The position numbers and the translations under genes were made by a program. Below are positions 1-7,022 of a stretch of DNA of 18,791 bases, in pieces (positions within the stretch are counted from its first letter, which is position 1; each line of letters begins with the position of its first letter). The notes below the pieces were generated by a model. The model was not told the DNA's origin. It worked only from the letters and a program-made list of their open reading frames with translations, and did not search any database. The DNA comes from Candidatus Aenigmatarchaeota archaeon (GTDB lineage Archaea; Aenigmatarchaeota; Aenigmatarchaeia; QMZP01): the NCBI GenBank assembly GCA_016202725.1, contig JACQOD010000053.1, forward strand, positions 1-18,791. The letters run 5' to 3'.

Positions 1-293
1 ACATCGAGGAGGTCGCGGTCAAGCACCGGATCCCCCTCGACTCTGTCATTGTCAAGATGTCCGCGGAGGAGGCCATCGAGCCCCTGCGGAAGGCCATCAC
101 CGACGCCTACCCCGAGGTCAGGGAGGCGGTCGAGCGCTCCCTCGAGACGGTCCGCAAGGGGGAGAAGGTCCTCATCATCGGCGTGGGCAACACCTCGGGC
201 GTGGGGAATGATGCTACGGGCGTGAAGACTGCTGAAGAGTTCGCCGCTGCCACGGAGCGGGAGATCCAGAAGAAGCAGAAGGGCAAGAAGTAA
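1..293 (+). CDS. 3' end of an archaeal conserved protein (tentatively DUF1512-like)
   Basis: An open frame enters the window (first complete codon at base 3) and ends at TAA 291-293, so only about the last 96 residues are visible. The visible part contains the phrase DSVIVKMSAEEAIEPL, an amphipathic stretch (ITDAYPEVREAVERSLETV), then a hydrophobic beta strand followed by a glycine-rich turn (KVLIIGVGNTSGVGND), and a charged Lys/Glu-rich tail ending in KKQKGKK. The GVGNTxGV turn reminds me of the archaeal DUF1512 family of unknown function, but this is recall rather than a search, and the N-terminal part that would decide it is outside the window. The internal ATG at 57 is not taken as a start because the frame is open and protein-like upstream of it. 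It runs rightward like the next gene, but that gene has its own promoter. Confidence 0.7.
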   Translation, partial: IEEVAVKHRIPLDSVIVKMSAEEAIEPLRKAITDAYPEVREAVERSLETVRKGEKVLIIGVGNTSGVGNDATGVKTAEEFAAATEREIQKKQKGKK

Positions 294-368
294 AGGGTAG
301 GGGCCAACAACCTTCTGCGCTCGCAGGCGGGTGAGGGCACGAGCGGCTGTCCGGATCTCCCAAACGGG

Positions 369-376
369 TTTTTATT
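369..376 (+). promoter_or_regulatory. TATA-like box of the EndoQ-like gene
   Basis: TTTTTATT centred 26 bases upstream of the ATG at 399, in otherwise GC-rich DNA. The spacing fits a leaderless archaeal transcript starting at or next to the ATG. It decides the start: the upstream TTG at 375 lies inside the box. Confidence 0.6.
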
Positions 377-398
377 GCGCGGCGCCACCATCTTCAGC

Positions 399-1670
399 AT
401 GCGGATCATCGCGGACCTCCACATCCACTCCAAGTATGCGCGGGCGTGCAGCAAGGACCTCGACCTCGCCCACCTGGAGCAGTATGCCCGGCTTAAGGGC
501 CTGCAGGTCCTGGGGACGGGAGACTTCCAGCACCCCCGCTGGATGCAGGAGCTGCAGGAACTGGAGCAGGGGGAGGACGGCCTGCTCCGCAGCAAGACGG
601 GCTTCCCCTTCCTCCTGCAAACGGAGATCTCGCTCATGTACTCGCAGGGCGGGAAGGGGCGAAGGGTGCATCTCCTGGTCCTGGCCCCCCATCGCGAGGC
701 TGCCCTGCAAATAGCGGATGTCCTGGGGAAGCGGGGGCGGCTGGACTATGACGGCAGGCCGATCTTCGGCATGCCCTGCCCGGAGTTCGTGGAGCTCATG
801 CGGGGGGTCTCCCCTGAGGCGGAGGTCATCCCTGCCCATGCATGGACGCCCTACTTCGGCGTGTTCGGGTCGAAGACCGGCTTCGACCGGCTGGAAGACT
901 GTTTTCAGGACCAGGCCCGCCATGTCCATGCGATCGAAACCGGGCTGTCCTCCGACCCGCCGATGAACTGGCGGCTGCGCCAACTTGACAAGATCCAGCT
1001 CCTCTCCTTCTCCGACTGCCATTCCTTTTGGCCCCATCGCCTGGGGAGGGAGGCGACCGTCTTCTCCCTCCCGCAACTCAGCTACCAAGGCATCCTGCAG
1101 GCCATCCGGACCGGCAGCGGCCTGGAAGAGACCATCGAGGTCAATCCCGCCTACGGGAAGTACCACTGGGACGGCCATGCCGCCTGCGGGGTGGCGCAGA
1201 GCCCTGCCGAAACCAAGAAGCAGGGCATCATCTGCCCCCGCTGCAGGAGACCGCTCACCATCGGGGTGGAGTACCGGGTGGAAGAGCTGGCCGACCGGCC
1301 TGCGGGAGAACGCCCGCCAGCGGGCAAGGGCTACCGGTCCCTGCTGCCGCTCATGGAGATCCTCGCGTTCGCGCGCGGCACAGCGGTCTTTGCGAAGGAG
1401 ACCGTGCGGGTCTACCACCAGCTGGTCGGCCAGTTTGGCACGGAGTTCGCCCTGCTCCTGGACGCCCCCGATCAGCAGCTGGAGCAGCTGGATCCCGCGG
1501 TCGCGCAGGCCATCCTGGGCGTGCGGCGGGGAGAGATCAGGGTGCGGCCTGGTTATGATGGTGTCTACGGTGTCCCCGAGGCCCCGGGCGCCCCCCGGGC
1601 AGCCCCGCCCGCGGGCCCGCAGCTCCCGCGAAGGGGGCAGACCTCCTTGTTCTCGTTCGGAACCGCGTGA
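399..1670 (+). CDS. EndoQ-like PHP-domain endonuclease (deaminated-base DNA repair)
   Basis: Encodes 423 residues, about the length of Pyrococcus EndoQ. EndoQ nicks DNA 5' to hypoxanthine, uracil, xanthine or abasic sites. The N-terminal PHP fold shows metal-binding motifs in order: DLHIHS (H8, H10), TGD (40-42), QTEIS (E76), PAHAWTP (H147), E180 in AIETGLSSDPP, and SDCHS (D206, H208). A zinc-binding insertion follows: DGHAAC (C263) and CPRC (C279, C282), then the family-typical LTIGVEYRVEELADRP. The C-terminal region (about 310-390) is helical, followed by a Pro/Ala-rich linker (393-411) and the tail QTSLFSF (414-420), which resembles a PCNA-interacting PIP box. The start at 399 was chosen because residues 1-10 (MRIIADLHIH) begin directly with the PHP strand and a TATA-like box lies 26 bases upstream. 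It is transcribed alone; the next gene converges. Identification rests on motif recognition; the family was long annotated as a PHP hydrolase of unknown function. Confidence 0.88.
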   Translation: MRIIADLHIHSKYARACSKDLDLAHLEQYARLKGLQVLGTGDFQHPRWMQELQELEQGEDGLLRSKTGFPFLLQTEISLMYSQGGKGRRVHLLVLAPHREAALQIADVLGKRGRLDYDGRPIFGMPCPEFVELMRGVSPEAEVIPAHAWTPYFGVFGSKTGFDRLEDCFQDQARHVHAIETGLSSDPPMNWRLRQLDKIQLLSFSDCHSFWPHRLGREATVFSLPQLSYQGILQAIRTGSGLEETIEVNPAYGKYHWDGHAACGVAQSPAETKKQGIICPRCRRPLTIGVEYRVEELADRPAGERPPAGKGYRSLLPLMEILAFARGTAVFAKETVRVYHQLVGQFGTEFALLLDAPDQQLEQLDPAVAQAILGVRRGEIRVRPGYDGVYGVPEAPGAPRAAPPAGPQLPRRGQTSLFSFGTA

Positions 1671-1708
1671 GCGCCCCATGCTCGTGGCCGAGGTCGCTGG
1701 GATCTTAT

Positions 1709-1891
1709 GGATCGTCATACATTAACCTCACCGGCTTTACTGGTTCGGGCATGTTTCATGCTGCATGGACACCCCTGACCGTGCAGCGTCCCTGCAACGG
1801 GCCCTGGTCCCTGCCGGGAGCTGCCTGGCTTTTCGCCCTGCCGATGGCCAATTCGACCATGGGTTGGTGGTTCTCTTATTTCCTGTCGGCC
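1709..1891 (-). repeat. Dispersed intergenic repeat R, copy 1
   Basis: Read on the minus strand, three blocks recur in the same order in copy 2 (14720-14982): GGCCGACAGGAAATAA (1891-1876), GCCCGAACCAGTAAAGC (1750-1734) and GGTTAATGTATGACGATCC (1727-1709, one mismatch). Between blocks 1 and 2 this copy has about 125 bases where copy 2 has 18; between blocks 2 and 3 it has only 6 bases where copy 2 carries the M2 insertion. It begins 20 bases past the stop of the leftward lipoprotein gene. It occupies most of the 240-base gap between the two convergent genes; I see no coding capacity in the gap. Confidence 0.75.
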
Positions 1892-1910
1892 ACGTATGGA
1901 GGCCCGGCGA

Positions 1911-2789
1911 TCACGCCCCAGGCCGCCACTGGACCGTCACCTGGCGCTCCGCGTCGGTGAAGTAGCCGTACGTGCTCTGGACCTCGACGGTCTTCTGGAC
2001 GATGCCGCCCGCCGGCAGGTCGCTGACCTCAAGGTCGCAGACGATGGTGTTGCTCCCTCCGGAGAGGGTGAGCTCGCGGCTGCAGGCCTCGACCAGCTGG
2101 CCGGCGAGGGTGGTGGTGATGCTGATCTTGTTCCAGGCGGAGCTGTCGGTGGGGCAGGCGGTGATCCCCCCCTCGTCCAGCGCGCACACCACCCCGCCGC
2201 CCACGTTGGTCACGGTGATGCGGAGGGGGGAGACCACTGCGCCCTCCCTGTAGACGCGGACCGGGCCTTCCGGCTGGACCGCGATGGCAATCGGGCTCCT
2301 GCTCGCTGCGGTGGTCTGGGCGGGGAGAGGCTGGCCGTTGTGCTGGCGCGCGATCATCTCCTGGCGGGTGCCCAGGGTCAACTCGGCGAGGGTGGCGGAC
2401 TGGTAGCCATACGAGACCCGGGCCGTGGGCCGGTAGGTGACCGAGATGCCCTGGGGAACCTGCGGCGCGGTCGCGGTGAGCGCGCAGTCGAAGGTGTCGC
2501 CCGGGGTGCCTGCCGAGGCCACGGGAGCCAGCAGCCGCTGCGGGAGCTGGCAGCGCAGGTCGCTCCCCCCCTGCATCCATTCCTCCATGCCCAGGAGGCG
2601 GAGATCCCCTCCTCCGGCGTCGAATGAGCCCGTATTCCTGACCTTGAAACGGAAGGTGAGCGGCTCCCCGGGGAAGACGGTGGTGAAGTCGGGATCGAAG
2701 CGCTCGATGACCACTCCCGAGCCGCCACCCAGGGCGGTGCAGCCCGCGACCAGGACAACCAGCGCGAGAAGGGCCAGCAGGCGGGCCAT
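1911..2789 (-). CDS. Secreted lipoprotein with two Ig/CARDB-like repeats (paralogue A)
   Basis: Encodes 292 residues. A hydrophobic signal peptide (residues 2-16) ends in lipobox-like LVAGC with C17 as lipidation site, followed by a Gly/Ser linker. Two similar beta-rich halves follow: the first opens with FRFKVRNTGSFDAG and closes near VSYGYQSATLAELTLG, the second has LRITVTNVGGG and closes with VQSTYGYFTDAERQVTV. Such alternating V-x-V and NTG/NxG patterns are typical of CARDB/Ig-like extracellular domains. Cysteine pairs (C80/C102, C202/C212, C236/C251) could be disulfides. The start at 2789 fits the signal peptide and a TATA-like box 26 bases upstream; the frame is open 96 bases further upstream but that would bury the signal peptide. 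It is one of three tandem paralogues (with 2890-3870 and 4006-5034). The function is unknown; a surface-exposed binding or scaffold role is inferred. Confidence 0.75.
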   Translation of the reverse strand: MARLLALLALVVLVAGCTALGGGSGVVIERFDPDFTTVFPGEPLTFRFKVRNTGSFDAGGGDLRLLGMEEWMQGGSDLRCQLPQRLLAPVASAGTPGDTFDCALTATAPQVPQGISVTYRPTARVSYGYQSATLAELTLGTRQEMIARQHNGQPLPAQTTAASRSPIAIAVQPEGPVRVYREGAVVSPLRITVTNVGGGVVCALDEGGITACPTDSSAWNKISITTTLAGQLVEACSRELTLSGGSNTIVCDLEVSDLPAGGIVQKTVEVQSTYGYFTDAERQVTVQWRPGA

Positions 2790-2810
2790 GCCTGTAGTTG
2801 GGTTGGCAGA

Positions 2811-2818
2811 CTTATATT
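2811..2818 (-). promoter_or_regulatory. TATA-like box of lipoprotein paralogue A
   Basis: AATATAAG on the minus strand, centred 26 bases upstream of the ATG at 2789. It lies between this gene and the end of the upstream paralogue, so each lipoprotein appears to have its own promoter. Confidence 0.55.
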
Positions 2819-2829
2819 GGGCGGGATCC

Positions 2830-2851
2830 GTTCGCTCCGTGGGGAGCGAAC
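2830..2851. terminator. Perfect 9-bp hairpin between two lipoprotein genes
   Basis: GTTCGCTCC (2830-2838) and GGAGCGAAC (2843-2851) are perfect complements around a GTGG loop. The element sits 39 bases beyond the stop of the leftward gene ending at 2890 and 12 bases upstream of the TATA box of the next leftward gene. There is no poly-U tract after it, so it is not a standard archaeal terminator; insulation between the two transcription units is the simplest reading. Confidence 0.4.
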
Positions 2852-2889
2852 CCGGTTGCTGTTCTGGGGAAAGGCCTGCCGACAACCCT

Positions 2890-3870
2890 TCAGCGGAACC
2901 CGAAGCCGCCGATTTCCTGGGTGCCCTGGACCCGGAGCTGGGTGGAGGCGTCGATGGTGTAGCGGTAGTCCAGCTCCACGGTCAGGAGGGACTCGGTCCG
3001 GATCGTGGGGGCGGAGGTGACCTCCAGCTCGCAGGTGATCTCCGCTTCCTCGCCGCGGAAGAGGTCGGCCTGGAAGGTGAACTGCGAGCAGTCATCGCCG
3101 AAGCCGGAGAACACGAAGTTCGTGCCTGCGGGCGGGCGCACGATCACGTCCACGGGGTAGTTGAGGTCGCCGAAGAAGCTGCTGCCCGAGAAGCCGAAGG
3201 TCTTGGGAACCACGCGGCCACTGCCGATGAGGGTGTTGCGGATGCGGATGTGCACGGGGAAGATGTCGTAGGTCTGGCCGAAGCCGAACTGTCCCTGGCT
3301 CTTCACGAAGTCGCCCATGATGATCTCCACGGACAGCGGTCCTGAAGTGTAGGTGGCCGCTTCGCTGGGAAGGGCCTGGCCGGCCTGCTTGATCCTGATC
3401 AGCTCGGTGGCGTCGACGATGGTCACGGGCTTCTGGGCCGAGGTCGCGTAGTCGTAGGAGATCCTGGCTATCGGCTCGTAGATGAAGTCCTGGCCCTTGT
3501 TCAGCTTAGGGGCCCGGAAGTTGCTGAAGGTGACGGTTTCGGTCTCGCCGGGGGTGTTGGTTACCGGGTCAAATGGGATGAGCTCCCCCAGCTGCTTCTG
3601 GGTGAAGCCGAACGTCCCCCATTCGGCGGGGTCGATGTTGGTGATCTCTGCCACGACATTGCGGGCGCGGGATTCCCCGGTGTTCTGGACCTTCAGCAGG
3701 AAGTCGATCTGGTCGTCGGAGAAGACGTCGCTCAGTTCGGGCTCCCACCCCAGGATCACCACGCCCGGTCCCGCCCCTCCCGAGGAGGAGGTGCAGCCCG
3801 AGATCACCACGAGCGCGAGAACCGGGACGAAGAGCAGCAGAGGTCGTGAGGAACGCGAGGATGGTCGCAT
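2890..3870 (-). CDS. Secreted lipoprotein with two Ig/CARDB-like repeats (paralogue B)
   Basis: Encodes 326 residues. The N-terminus has basic residues (RPSSRSSR), a hydrophobic segment (11-24) and lipobox-like VISGC with C26, then a Ser/Gly linker. The first half starts GVVILGWEPELSDVF, closely resembling GVVIERFDPDFTTVF in paralogue A, and carries LLKVQNTGESRARN. It closes with ARISYDYATSAQKPVTI. The second half has VHIRIRNTLIGSG and closes with VELDYRYTIDASTQLRV, matching the YxY-plus-strand ends of A and C. The start at 3870 gives a complete signal peptide. The best TATA-like box is 34 bases upstream, so a short leader of several bases is likely. It lies between paralogues A and C on the same strand with a 135-base upstream gap. 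It is presumably membrane-anchored outside the cell; no enzyme motif was seen. Confidence 0.75.
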   Translation of the reverse strand: MRPSSRSSRPLLLFVPVLALVVISGCTSSSGGAGPGVVILGWEPELSDVFSDDQIDFLLKVQNTGESRARNVVAEITNIDPAEWGTFGFTQKQLGELIPFDPVTNTPGETETVTFSNFRAPKLNKGQDFIYEPIARISYDYATSAQKPVTIVDATELIRIKQAGQALPSEAATYTSGPLSVEIIMGDFVKSQGQFGFGQTYDIFPVHIRIRNTLIGSGRVVPKTFGFSGSSFFGDLNYPVDVIVRPPAGTNFVFSGFGDDCSQFTFQADLFRGEEAEITCELEVTSAPTIRTESLLTVELDYRYTIDASTQLRVQGTQEIGGFGFR

Positions 3871-3899
3871 GGAAGTCTCTTTATTATTGTGGCCCGCAC

Positions 3900-3908
3900 T
3901 TTATATAA
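3900..3908 (-). promoter_or_regulatory. TATA-like box of lipoprotein paralogue B
   Basis: TTATATAAA on the minus strand, centred 34 bases upstream of the ATG at 3870, the longest spacing in the window. A second AT-rich run (3881-3888) is too close to the start to be the TATA box. Confidence 0.5.
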
Positions 3909-4005
3909 GCCTTGCCGAGCCCGGCGAGGCGGGCAACCGCTCGCTTGCGGCCCTATACGGTCGGCGGGAATCCGCGCTCCGCTTCAGCCCGGCATGCCTG
4001 CCCCG

Positions 4006-5034
4006 CTACTCCTGGAGCGGGCGCGGCTCCACGGTGACCTTCGTTTCCTTGCGGAATTCGTAGACATAGCCGATATCCACCTGCAGCTGCCGCGTGCTTT
4101 CCTTGCCCACATCCTTGTCTGCAAGCTGCGCGATGGCGCAGGGCAGCTCCCGCCTGCCCTGGATGAGGCGGGTGATCTTCTTGTCTTTAATGTCGTCCGC
4201 GCATTGTTCTTCCTGGTTGGCGGCAGTAAATGGTGCCTCGAAGATGTTGTTGTTGAGGATATCCACCTCATAGCTGGGTTGCCCTCGGTTCTGCAGGAAG
4301 CCGATGCCCTTGTTCTCCACCCGCAGCGTGACGGGGATCAGGCCTGGGTCCCCGGGGGCGGCAATGATGGGCTGCTGGTCCTTGACCTCCCACCAGGCCT
4401 TGACCGGGCCCTCGCCCAGCGAGGTGGTAGAAGAACGGGGGCTGAAGCTGCCCTCGGCGATGCGGCGGTTGTACTCCACGGAGTTGATGAAATGGACCGT
4501 GGTCAGGCTGGCGGTCTGGTAGGGGTAGGATGCCCCTACCTTCAGGGTACAGGGGGTGATGAGCCTGGTTGCTTCGTCGGGGGTGAGGGTCCAGCGGACC
4601 TCCACGGTCTCCTCGGGAAGGAGGTTCGTGATGTCGCAGGTGGTTTTCCCCTTCCCGGGTTCTTCCCCCGGACATTCCGTGGTGATGGCCGCACGGGTGA
4701 ACAGGCCGTCGCAGTAGTCGAAAAGATCGACCGTGATGGGAAGCTCGCTGGTAGAGATGGCGCTCCCCGCTTCTTCATCTGTGAACGCCTTGCTGCCCTG
4801 GTTCTTGACCGTGGCGACGAGCTTGACCGGCTGCCCCCCGACCACGGTGGAGGGGAGGGCCGAGAGGCGGGTGATGACGACGACATCGTTCTCCAGGGAG
4901 ATGGTGTTCCCGAAGCCGAACAGGGGGATGGAGATCGCCGTCCCGGGGATGGTGCAGCCGGAGACCACGACCAGGAGCGGGAGCGCCAGCAGCAAGGCAG
5001 CCTGGCGCATGCCACCGCGAGGAAGCGGCTTCAT
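4006..5034 (-). CDS. Secreted lipoprotein with two Ig/CARDB-like repeats (paralogue C)
   Basis: Encodes 342 residues. The signal peptide (basic KPLPRGGMR, hydrophobic 11-25) ends in VVSGC with C27 as the predicted lipidated residue. The first domain contains VKLVATVKNQGSKAF and a cysteine-rich section (CDGLF, TTECPGE, TTCDI), ending KVGASYPYQTASLTTV. The second contains PVTLRVENKGIGFL and ends VDIGYVYEFRKETKVTV. The layout matches paralogues A and B, so the three genes are diverged tandem duplicates. The start at 5034 puts the TATA box at the usual distance; M9 (base 5010) is an alternative that would leave a 24-base leader. The gene diverges from the pilin-like gene at 5087, and the two share one TATA-like box. 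No catalytic motif is visible; a surface structural or ligand-binding role is inferred from location and fold pattern only. Confidence 0.75.
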   Translation of the reverse strand: MKPLPRGGMRQAALLLALPLLVVVSGCTIPGTAISIPLFGFGNTISLENDVVVITRLSALPSTVVGGQPVKLVATVKNQGSKAFTDEEAGSAISTSELPITVDLFDYCDGLFTRAAITTECPGEEPGKGKTTCDITNLLPEETVEVRWTLTPDEATRLITPCTLKVGASYPYQTASLTTVHFINSVEYNRRIAEGSFSPRSSTTSLGEGPVKAWWEVKDQQPIIAAPGDPGLIPVTLRVENKGIGFLQNRGQPSYEVDILNNNIFEAPFTAANQEEQCADDIKDKKITRLIQGRRELPCAIAQLADKDVGKESTRQLQVDIGYVYEFRKETKVTVEPRPLQE

Positions 5035-5056
5035 GGTTCATTATTAAGGCGGGGCG

Positions 5057-5064
5057 CATAAATA
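5057..5064. promoter_or_regulatory. Single TATA-like box shared by divergent lipoprotein C and pilin-like genes
   Basis: CATAAATA is the only good TATA-like sequence in the 52-base divergent gap. Its centre (5060.5) is exactly midway between the leftward ATG (first base 5034) and the rightward ATG (first base 5087), 26.5 bases from each. A nearby TTATTAA (5041-5047) is at unsuitable distance for either gene. Confidence 0.5.
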
Positions 5065-5086
5065 GGGGCAACGGCTGGGGGAGAAC

Positions 5087-5581
5087 ATGCGATCCACATC
5101 CCGCAAGGGGCAGCAGGTCTTCGAATTCATCGTCGCGACCGTCCTCTTCATCGGCATCATCATCTTCGTCCTGAACCTCCTTAACGCGAACGTGAGCCTC
5201 TACACGCAGGACTACTTCACGGCCAACCGGGAGGCGAAGGCCATCGCGGCCTCGGAGGCGCTGGTCAAGACCTCGGGTGGGGTCGGGCTGACGACCGCCT
5301 GGCCCGTGCTGGACACCTTGCCAGGGGGAAAGATGGACGCCTTCGCGGCGCGGTGTGCAGCGAATCCCAGCGGTGTGCTTACAGAGCTAGGGTTGGATCA
5401 CATGCCCGGTGTGGGGGGGAGGACATACGATCTCCGAGCTGAAGCATGGATTCTGGGAGACACCGGTCCCCGCATGGTCTGCGGGCCCTCCCTGTCCCAG
5501 CAGACCGGAATCAGCACCGTCAAGAGGGTTGCGATTTCCCCCACGGGCCAGTTGCTGAACCTCACTGTCTGGGTGTGGTAG
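5087..5581 (+). CDS. Class III signal-peptide (type IV pilin-like) surface protein
   Basis: Encodes 164 residues. The N-terminus MRSTSRKGQQVFEFIVATVL has the pattern of archaeal class III prepilins: basic residues, then KGQ (7-9), then a conserved Glu (E13) inside the start of a hydrophobic helix (12-33). In that family a dedicated prepilin peptidase cleaves just before the Gln. The rest (34-164) is a small extracellular domain with two cysteines (C90, C132) and a beta-like C-terminus ending LLNLTVWVW. The gene has a leaderless-type promoter shared with the divergent lipoprotein gene. Its stop codon TAG (5579-5581) touches the stop of the convergent gene with no gap. A filament subunit or pilin-like accessory protein is the likely role; no other pilus gene (ATPase, platform, peptidase) is in the window. 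Confidence 0.75.
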   Translation: MRSTSRKGQQVFEFIVATVLFIGIIIFVLNLLNANVSLYTQDYFTANREAKAIAASEALVKTSGGVGLTTAWPVLDTLPGGKMDAFAARCAANPSGVLTELGLDHMPGVGGRTYDLRAEAWILGDTGPRMVCGPSLSQQTGISTVKRVAISPTGQLLNLTVWVW

Positions 5582-6901
5582 CTATCGCTTCCGGCGGACG
5601 AACGCTGCCAGGATGCCCTCGAGATCGGGCTTGCCGCGCTCGAGCAGCTCGTAGCGGGTACGCACAATCGGTTTCTTGCTTTTGAGGACGCGGCGGAGGT
5701 CGATGGGCGTGCCCGAAATCACCGCATCGCAGGGCGTGGCGTTGATGGTCTGCTCCAGCTCCCTGATTTGGGCCGCGCCGTAGCCCATGGCGGGAAGGAC
5801 GGCTCCCAGGTGGGGGTAGCGGGCGAACACCTCCCGGAGGCTGCCGCGCAGGCAGGGGCGGGGATCCACGGGGATGGCCCCATGGGACCTGGCGGCGATC
5901 GTCCCGGCCCCGTAGGCCATGCCCCCGTGGGTCAGGGTGGGGCCGTCTTCCACCACCAGGACCCTCTTCCCCCGGAGAGAGACAGGGGATTCCAGGGTGA
6001 TGATGGAATCCGCGTCCACGATCGTGGCCCGAGGATTGAGCAGGCGGAGGGAGGAGCGCACCCGCTCCACGCTCCCCGCGGGGGCGGTTTTCTCCTTGTT
6101 GATGATGAGGACGTCCGCGGCGCGGGCGTTGACCTGGCCGGGGTAGTAGGACCGTTCATGGCCGGGCCGGTGGGGGTCGGCGATGCAGATCCAGAGGTCC
6201 GGCCGGTAGAAGGGGATGTCGTTGTTGCCGCCGTCCCAGACGATGACGTCCGCTTCCTTCTCTGCGGCGGCAAGGATGCGGGCGTAATCCACGCCCGCGA
6301 AGACCACGGCACCCATCTCGATGAGCGGCTCATACTCTTCGCGCTCCTCGATGGTGGTATGCTGCTTCGCGAGGTCGGCCGGCGCGGCAAAGCGCTGCAC
6401 GGCCTGGCGGGCCAGGTCGCCGTAGGGCATGGGGTGGCGGATCGCCACGGCGCGCTTGCCGAGGGTGCGGAGGATCGAGACCACGTGACGGGTGGTTTCG
6501 GATTTCCCGCAGCCGGTGCGGACCGCGGTCACGGCAACCACGGGCTTGCGGGAGCGGAGCATAGTACTCTGGGGACCGAGAAGGAGGAAGTCAGCGCCCG
6601 CGGCCTGCACGATGGCGGCCTTGTCCAGGACGTCCTGGGCCGAGAGGTCGGAGTACGCCAGCACGCACACGTCGGCGCGGAAACGCTTGACCAGGGCAGG
6701 CAGCTGCTCCTCGGGGAAGATGGGAATCCCCTTGGGGTACCGCTTCCCTGCAAGGACAGGCGGATAGCGGCGGCCCGCGATGTCGGGTATCTGGGCTGCG
6801 GTGAAACAGGCTACGTGGTAGCGGGGGTTGTTCCGGAAAACGACATCGAAGTTGAAGAAGTCCCTGCCCGCCGCGCCCAGGATGATGACCGTCTGGTTCA
6901 C
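5582..6901 (-). CDS. cpgS: Cyclic 2,3-diphosphoglycerate synthetase family protein
   Basis: Encodes 439 residues from a GTG start at 6901. It belongs to the COG2403/cDPGS family, whose characterised member in methanogens cyclises 2,3-diphosphoglycerate with ATP. Visible features: N-terminal Rossmann-like strand VIILGAAGRDFFNFDVVFRN (5-24), AAQIPDIAGRRYPP, a P-loop TGCGKSETT (129-137), the family motif IVWDGGNNDIPFYRPD (220-235), ADPHRPGHE (241-249) and NKEK (268-271). The GTG is preferred because a TATA-like box lies 25 bases upstream and the known family proteins begin a few residues before the VIILGAAGRD strand. The ATG at 6925 lies within that box, and the further upstream extension is low-complexity and Arg-rich. 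Length fits the family. Many archaea and bacteria carry homologues whose exact product is untested, so the reaction is inferred. Confidence 0.85.
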   Translation of the reverse strand: MNQTVIILGAAGRDFFNFDVVFRNNPRYHVACFTAAQIPDIAGRRYPPVLAGKRYPKGIPIFPEEQLPALVKRFRADVCVLAYSDLSAQDVLDKAAIVQAAGADFLLLGPQSTMLRSRKPVVAVTAVRTGCGKSETTRHVVSILRTLGKRAVAIRHPMPYGDLARQAVQRFAAPADLAKQHTTIEEREEYEPLIEMGAVVFAGVDYARILAAAEKEADVIVWDGGNNDIPFYRPDLWICIADPHRPGHERSYYPGQVNARAADVLIINKEKTAPAGSVERVRSSLRLLNPRATIVDADSIITLESPVSLRGKRVLVVEDGPTLTHGGMAYGAGTIAARSHGAIPVDPRPCLRGSLREVFARYPHLGAVLPAMGYGAAQIRELEQTINATPCDAVISGTPIDLRRVLKSKKPIVRTRYELLERGKPDLEGILAAFVRRKR

Positions 6902-6922
6902 ACCCCTTCTTGGGGAGGGGGA

Positions 6923-6929
6923 CATAAAT
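6923..6929 (-). promoter_or_regulatory. TATA-like box of the cDPG synthetase-like gene
   Basis: ATTTATG on the minus strand, centred 25 bases upstream of the GTG at 6901. An in-frame ATG (6925-6923) is embedded in the box itself and so is unlikely to be transcribed. Confidence 0.55.
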
Positions 6930-7022
6930 CCCCTCTCGGCAGTGTGGCGCTCCAATGGTTGGCGGGTGTCTGTGGCCCCCAGGGGCGGATGCCTCCACCG
7001 TCGCCTCATGCGAGATGACCCC

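Noticed and set aside
372..1718. 448-codon leftward open frame opposite EndoQ
   Set aside because: Shadow of the EndoQ frame with repetitive Gln/Leu/Glu/Arg composition; no start context.
3889..5061. 390-codon rightward open frame opposite lipoprotein C
   Set aside because: Antisense to a gene with signal peptide and lipobox; composition is that of a GC-driven shadow frame.
5768..7018. 416-codon rightward open frame opposite the cDPG synthetase-like gene
   Set aside because: Shadow frame, Gly/Asp/Arg-rich, no motifs.
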